Shown piece after piece: positions 39,299 through 43,237 of a stretch of DNA of 43,237 nucleotides. The DNA is from Planctomycetota bacterium (GTDB taxonomy: Bacteria; Planctomycetota; Brocadiia; Brocadiales; Brocadiaceae), in assembly GCA_016235875.1 (NCBI GenBank), contig JACRII010000068.1:1-43237 (forward strand), given 5' to 3'. The position numbers were made by a program, and so were the translations under genes. A model generated the notes under the pieces. The model was not told the DNA's origin, made no database searches, and saw only the letters and a program-made list of their open reading frames with translations. How positions within the stretch are numbered: the stretch's first letter is position 1; every line of letters starts with the position of its first letter.

Positions 39299-39338
39299 TT
39301 TCAGTGTTTCTCTACTTCGGTGTTTCAGTGGTTTTTGT
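39298..39338. repeat. Right arm of an inverted repeat around the GxxExxY gene
   Basis: It reads TTTCAGTGTTTCTC, then CGGTGTTTCAGTGGTTTTTG, the inverted counterpart of 38886-38925. Confidence 0.75.
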
Positions 39339-39343
39339 AAAAA

Positions 39344-40603
39344 TTATGGATACAAACCTCTGACCATAATTGCGTCTGCGACTTTTTTGACGGCCAGTAT
39401 CATGGCTGCGGTGCGTAAGTTGACTTTCCTTTCTTGAGAAAGGCGAAGGACCTCTTCGTATGACCGATCCAGGAGATTTCTGAGCCTTGCATTTACCTCG
39501 TGCTCACACCAGAAATAACACTGTACATCCTGTACCCATTCGAAGTAGGAGACAATCACACCGCCCGCATTCGCCAGGATATCTGGGACGACAGGTATTT
39601 TCCGTTCGGTCAATATTTTGTCTGCTTCCAGCGTAGTAGGCCCGTTAGCGCCCTCGACAATCAGTTTTGCTTTTATCTTACCAGCATTCTCTCTGGTAAT
39701 CTGATTACCTAACGCTGCGGGAACCAGGACATCGCACGGGAGTTCCAGCAGGGCCTCGTTTGTTATGCTTTCAGCACGAGGAAAATTATCGAAAGAACCG
39801 TGTTCTTTATAATGTTTCATGAGGGCAATATGGTTTAGTCCTTTTGAGTTAAAAACCCCTCCCTTCGAGCTGCTCACGGCGACGATCTTGCAGCCCATTT
39901 CGCTGAGTAATTTTCCCACAGTCGATCCCACATTACCATAACCCTGAATCGCCACTTTGAGACCCTTAAAATTTATTTTCTTAGATTTGATGGCGCTGGC
40001 AATGGAAAAGGTAATACCAAGACCGGTTGCATCTGTTCGCCCCAGAGAACCTCCGATATTGACGGGTTTACCCGTTACAATTCCCGGCGTGCAATAACCG
40101 TTATTCATACTGTAAGTATCCATCATCCACGCCATGATCTGCTCGTTGGTATTCACATCAGGGGCGGGAATGTCCTTTTCGATCCCAATGATCGGCATAA
40201 TTGCATACGTGAAACGGCGTGTAAGTCTTTCGATTTCGCCTTTGGAAAGTACCTTGGGATTGCAAATAATTCCTCCTTTTGCGCCTCCAAACGGTACGCC
40301 CACCAGAGAGCACTTCCACGTCATTTCCATTGCCAGCGCCTTTAAATCGTCGAGGGTAAGGTCGGGGTGATACCTGACGCCGCCTTTATAGGGACCGCGC
40401 GCCGAGTTGTGCTGTACACGGAATCCGTTGAAAACGCTTAGAGAGCCATTATCCAGCCGTACCGGAATGGAAACGGTCAATATGCGCTCGAAATTCCTGA
40501 GCTGTTGATGAACATCATCTGAAAGCAGCATGATTTTTGATACATTATCGAATTGAGTTAATGCCGTTTGCCATGCGCTGTTCGCTGGTATCTTTTCAGT
40601 CAC
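39344..40603 (-). CDS. Glutamate dehydrogenase
   Basis: A 419-residue hexameric-type glutamate dehydrogenase that makes glutamate from 2-oxoglutarate and ammonium or the reverse. GPYKGGVRYHP near residue 70 and KCSLVGVPFGGAKGGI near 97 hold the substrate lysines; PAPDVNTNEQIMAWM is the catalytic-aspartate region; VAIQGYGNVGS near 211 is the nucleotide site. The start is GTG 40603 with TTAGGAGG upstream. Cofactor preference is not obvious by eye. It ties ammonium to amino acid synthesis, a process that P-II proteins sense. The large palindrome at 40713-40792 lies just upstream. Confidence 0.95.
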   Translation of the reverse strand: MTEKIPANSAWQTALTQFDNVSKIMLLSDDVHQQLRNFERILTVSIPVRLDNGSLSVFNGFRVQHNSARGPYKGGVRYHPDLTLDDLKALAMEMTWKCSLVGVPFGGAKGGIICNPKVLSKGEIERLTRRFTYAIMPIIGIEKDIPAPDVNTNEQIMAWMMDTYSMNNGYCTPGIVTGKPVNIGGSLGRTDATGLGITFSIASAIKSKKINFKGLKVAIQGYGNVGSTVGKLLSEMGCKIVAVSSSKGGVFNSKGLNHIALMKHYKEHGSFDNFPRAESITNEALLELPCDVLVPAALGNQITRENAGKIKAKLIVEGANGPTTLEADKILTERKIPVVPDILANAGGVIVSYFEWVQDVQCYFWCEHEVNARLRNLLDRSYEEVLRLSQERKVNLRTAAMILAVKKVADAIMVRGLYP

Positions 40604-40712
40604 CTAAACCTCCTAACCCGAACAAGTCGGAAGAGTCCTTGAATGGGAATTTGCGATTTTAGACTTCGTTGTGAGTCTTCGGCGTGAGCGCAGACGAACG
40701 CTCAGTCGAACG

Positions 40713-40792
40713 ATTTACGATTTGGGATTTACCCTCCCCCTTTATCCCCCTCTAGAGGGGGACAGGGGGAGGGTAAATCCCAAATCGTAAAT
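40713..40792. repeat. 80-bp nearly perfect palindrome upstream of the glutamate dehydrogenase gene
   Basis: A 27-base arm beginning ATTTACGATTTGGGATTTAC is repeated exactly in inverted form at the other end. Inside are CCCCCTCT/AGAGGGGG arms with only a small bulge. It lies in the 312-base gap between the glutamate dehydrogenase and cysteine dioxygenase genes. It may act as a terminator on one or both strands or as a relic of a mobile element. Confidence 0.85.
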
Positions 40793-40915
40793 TTTTAATA
40801 AAAGGGTCAAAACATTCTTTATAAGAAACTATGATAAAAGGACATTGGCCTTAAATCTTTACACAAGTGGATAACGGAGGAGAAAAATCCTGCTTTACCT
40901 GAAAATGCAACTGAC

Positions 40916-41437
40916 CTATTCACCCTTCGTATCGGTGTAATCGGCAGTCCATTTTTCCATCTGTGTATTTTCCAGGTTATAGATGTTCATCAAGGTCAGA
41001 GGGGGAAAGTAAATATTCATGGTAACCAGATTCCCGTTATGAGCATTCGACACACGATGGATAGTTGTGAGGTTTATGTAAGACAGTTCGTTCGTATGAA
41101 ACCTGCGGGTAAAGGTAGGGACAATCATACCCGTGGGCAGTTTGTTGAAAAGCTCTTCTGTCATAGTGCCCTCTCGTATGATTGTAATCCCTGTAGAGCC
41201 GCCGTGATCGTGTATCGGAGTAATCTGTCCTTTCTTGAAGCACAGCACCGTAAATTCACACTTACTGCTGACATGCACGATATTCCTCTTATAATCCTTG
41301 TCTGAAAAGCTGATATATTCATCTATCGGCAGTTGTCTTCCATCCATCTCCAGGATGCATTTTTTCAGGACATCTATGGACGGTTTGTCTGGTAAAGATT
41401 CCAGGCGATTGATGAACGATCTTAAAGTGATATCCAT
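40916..41437 (-). CDS. Cysteine dioxygenase, type I
   Basis: A 173-residue cupin enzyme that oxidises cysteine to cysteine sulfinate with O2 and Fe(II). The three iron ligands are at H76 and H78 (PIHDHGG) and H127 (TTIHRVSN); the tyrosine of the Cys-Tyr site is at 143 (NIYFPPL). The residue in the position of the cross-linked cysteine of mammals is glycine (83), as in bacterial forms. It begins 3 bases after the diheme peroxidase stop, so both are on one transcript. An oxygen-dependent enzyme in a likely anaerobe is noteworthy. Confidence 0.88.
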   Translation of the reverse strand: MDITLRSFINRLESLPDKPSIDVLKKCILEMDGRQLPIDEYISFSDKDYKRNIVHVSSKCEFTVLCFKKGQITPIHDHGGSTGITIIREGTMTEELFNKLPTGMIVPTFTRRFHTNELSYINLTTIHRVSNAHNGNLVTMNIYFPPLTLMNIYNLENTQMEKWTADYTDTKGE

Positions 41438-41440
41438 ACA

Positions 41441-42493
41441 TTAAAATCCTTTTGGTAAATTGGGATATACCAGGGGAATGGCATCGTATTTTATTTGGAC
41501 CAGTTCCCCGGTCAATGCCTTCATAAATTCAATGAGGTCGTTGACCTCTTCCCCGGTCAAATTCAAGCCATGAATGTCAGGACTCTTGTTTTCACTTCGT
41601 CCGCCTCCTCCATTATAAAATTGTACTACCTCAAATAATGTGGGGAAGAATCCGTTATGCATATAAGGGGCAGTATCAGTAATATTCCGCAAGGTAGGAG
41701 TCTTGAATGCCCCTTTGTCGGAATCCTTCTTGGTAACATTATACCGTCCTAAATCTTCCTTAAATGGTACCTCCGTCGGTACTCCAATATTGTGAAATTT
41801 ATTGTCAGTAAAATTGGGACCGTTATGACATTTGATGCATTCTGCCTTCCCCATAAAAAGAAACATACCTCTCTTAGCCAATTCGCTCATGGCATGTTCG
41901 TCTCCCTGCATATATTTGTCAAAGGGTGAATTTGAGAAAACAATCGTGCGTTCGAAGGCCGCAATGGCCTTGGCTATACCATTAGTGGTTATGCCTGTCC
42001 CAAAGACCTCTTTAAATGCGTTGACATATTCGGGAATACCACTTAACTTTCTCACAACATTGTCCAGGGTTTCAAACATCTCGTTAGGGTTCTGGATGGG
42101 ACCAAGCGCCTGTTCTTCCAAAGTAGCAGCACGACCGTCCCAGAACTGGAATTCATTATAGGCACAGTTGATAATTGTTGGAGAATGTCGACCACCCTCC
42201 TTAGCCGTAGGTCCACCAAGAAATCTAGGCAAACCGTCTGCAAAGCCTAATGTCGGGTTGTGGCATGTAGCACAGCTAAACAAGTTATTTCCTGAGAGTC
42301 GTGGATCAAAATAAAGTTTCTTGCCCAATTCTATCTTTGCTGCAGTTTGTGGATTATCCGCAGGGATTGTTAGGGGTGGAAGAGGTCCAATTGGGGGATA
42401 TGCAAGGGCGTCACTCCCATGGATACCTTGCATTGTCAAAAACAGAAAAAGGGTACATCCTAAAACAGATTTTGTGATATTTGATATTTTCAT
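41441..42493 (-). CDS. Periplasmic diheme cytochrome c peroxidase
   Basis: A 350-residue protein of the bacterial di-heme peroxidase family. A signal peptide (CTLFLFLTMQGIHG) is followed by two heme motifs, CATCH (residues 74-78) and CIKCH (219-223). YMHNGFFPTLFEVVQFYNGGGG at the C-terminus matches the family. It reduces H2O2 to water using electrons from small c-type cytochromes. RBS GGAGG lies 9 bases before the ATG. It is the first gene of an operon with cysteine dioxygenase. Confidence 0.94.
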   Translation of the reverse strand: MKISNITKSVLGCTLFLFLTMQGIHGSDALAYPPIGPLPPLTIPADNPQTAAKIELGKKLYFDPRLSGNNLFSCATCHNPTLGFADGLPRFLGGPTAKEGGRHSPTIINCAYNEFQFWDGRAATLEEQALGPIQNPNEMFETLDNVVRKLSGIPEYVNAFKEVFGTGITTNGIAKAIAAFERTIVFSNSPFDKYMQGDEHAMSELAKRGMFLFMGKAECIKCHNGPNFTDNKFHNIGVPTEVPFKEDLGRYNVTKKDSDKGAFKTPTLRNITDTAPYMHNGFFPTLFEVVQFYNGGGGRSENKSPDIHGLNLTGEEVNDLIEFMKALTGELVQIKYDAIPLVYPNLPKGF

Positions 42494-42539
42494 ATTAACA
42501 AACCTCCATTATAAATTTATGTTGAGCTTGTTCAATGTT

Positions 42540-42605
42540 ACATAATTGTAGCGCGAGACTTCGTCGGGAGCGCTCAGTCGAACGATTTATCTCGCCTGAA
42601 GCGAC
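42540..42605. repeat. Dispersed repeat containing GCTCAGTCGAACGATTTA
   Basis: The motif GCTCAGTCGAACGATTTA also occurs at 40700-40717, just before the big palindrome, so the two places share a unit. The upstream TGTAGCGC is likewise similar to 25819-25830 (TGTAGCGCAACC). Confidence 0.5.
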
Positions 42606-42673
42606 CAAAAAGGTAATCAATAGAAATAGGCGACTTGAAAGTCGCGTTACAGCGTTGCAGGAGTCAACTCCTG

Positions 42674-43237
42674 TTATTGTGCCGAGAAACCTCCATCCAC
42701 AAATATTACCTGTCCTGTAATATAATCAGATGCCTTTGATGCCAGGAAGACTACTGTGCCGGAAACATCCGACGGTTGACCGATTCGGCCCAATGGAATC
42801 TTTGAAATCAGCGCTTTTTTAACTTTCTCATCCTCTAGCATGGTCCCGGTCTTTTCTGTCTCAAGAGAATATGGCGCAATGGAATTCACGTTGATATTAT
42901 ATTTTGCCCACTCAATGGCCAATGCCTTTGTTAATTGGATTACTCCGCCCTTGCTGGCACAATATGCCCCTGAGTCTCTAGCGCCAAATACTCCAAGGGC
43001 GGCGCTCATATTGATAATCTTGCCCTTTTGTCTTTCGACCATGTGTTTTCCTACGACCTTCGAGCAGATATAGGTGCTGGTGAGGTTAATTTCCAGCATC
43101 TTATGCCAATTATCAACGGAAAATTCGAGGAAAGGACCGCCAAGAAATGTACCGACATTATTGACAAGAATATCTATCGTTTTGAACTCACGTAAAATAG
43201 TTTCTGCCATCCTGACAACGTCTTCTTCTTTTGTAAC
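42674..43237 (-). CDS. Short-chain dehydrogenase/reductase, C-terminal part (cut by the window edge)
   Basis: The visible 187 residues match the classical SDR fold: DILVNNVGTF, KIINMSAAL with the catalytic serine, YCASKGGV with the Y-x-x-x-K pair, and the C-terminal SDYITGQVIFVDGG. The GxxxGxG cofactor motif and the first strand lie outside the window on the right. The closest classes are FabG-like and 3-oxoacyl-ACP or sugar reductases; the substrate cannot be given. The frame is open to position 43237, so the start is off the window. Confidence 0.9.
   Translation of the reverse strand, partial: VTKEEDVVRMAETILREFKTIDILVNNVGTFLGGPFLEFSVDNWHKMLEINLTSTYICSKVVGKHMVERQKGKIINMSAALGVFGARDSGAYCASKGGVIQLTKALAIEWAKYNINVNSIAPYSLETEKTGTMLEDEKVKKALISKIPLGRIGQPSDVSGTVVFLASKASDYITGQVIFVDGGFSAQ

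Overview
The window most resembles a chromosome segment of an anaerobic, nitrite-using, Gram-negative-type planctomycete, with anammox bacteria of the Kuenenia/Brocadia kind as the best fit. The clues are three formate/nitrite-family channels, a P-II protein, two diheme peroxidase-type cytochromes, lipid A synthesis (lpxB), rubrerythrin-like proteins, moderate to low GC, and many short palindromic repeats. This assignment is inference from gene content; no rRNA or other marker gene is present.

Region 1 (1-2900, all minus strand) is the most unusual part. Two tandem cassettes, each with a sigma-70-type promoter, a fluoride (crcB-motif) riboswitch aptamer, an overlapping intrinsic terminator and a second backup hairpin, lie at 2895-2720 and 2395-2235. 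The first leads a 66-residue protein of unknown function. The second leads an operon of P-II protein, zinc-ribbon protein, FNT channel, a 139-residue helical protein and at least one more gene running off the left edge. No known fluoride exporter gene is visible.

Region 2 (3000-5700) holds a decayed IS110 element (internal deletion plus frameshift, with a structured leader) and an RmlD-like sugar-nucleotide reductase. Region 3 (5750-10400, minus) has lpxB, a small membrane protein, two more FNT channels and a TDT/SLAC1-type anion channel. A 400-bp AT-rich region separates these from a divergent plus-strand run (10815-16441): a ScdA_N-domain protein, comM-type ATPase, B12-radical SAM enzyme, polyprenyl sugar-phosphate transferase and dapF. 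dapF carries a palindromic repeat inserted in frame.

Region 4 (16500-25600) has an FRG-domain gene broken by an in-frame TGA, a MazF-type toxin-antitoxin pair, a lipoprotein, rpiB, a pseudo-receiver/PilZ protein, tsaC, an S55 (SpoIVB-type) peptidase and a beta-propeller protein. Region 5 (25700-30300) has tRNA-Pro(CGG), two tandem Ca2+/H+ exchangers, arfB, an exported protein bracketed by inverted repeats, and a GNAT acetyltransferase. Region 6 (30450-33700, minus) has a 432-residue proteasome-like Ntn-hydrolase candidate coupled to a 58-residue partner, an antitoxin relic, a ferritin-like protein, a small coiled protein and a YbaK-type editing protein.

Region 7 (33860-43237, minus) is sulfur, nitrogen and redox metabolism: cystathionine gamma-lyase and beta-synthase (reverse transsulfuration), a flavin reductase, a diheme cytochrome, a second ferritin-like protein, a GxxExxY protein between inverted repeats, glutamate dehydrogenase, cysteine dioxygenase coupled to a diheme peroxidase, and a truncated SDR at the right edge. 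No CRISPR array, rRNA or prophage was seen.
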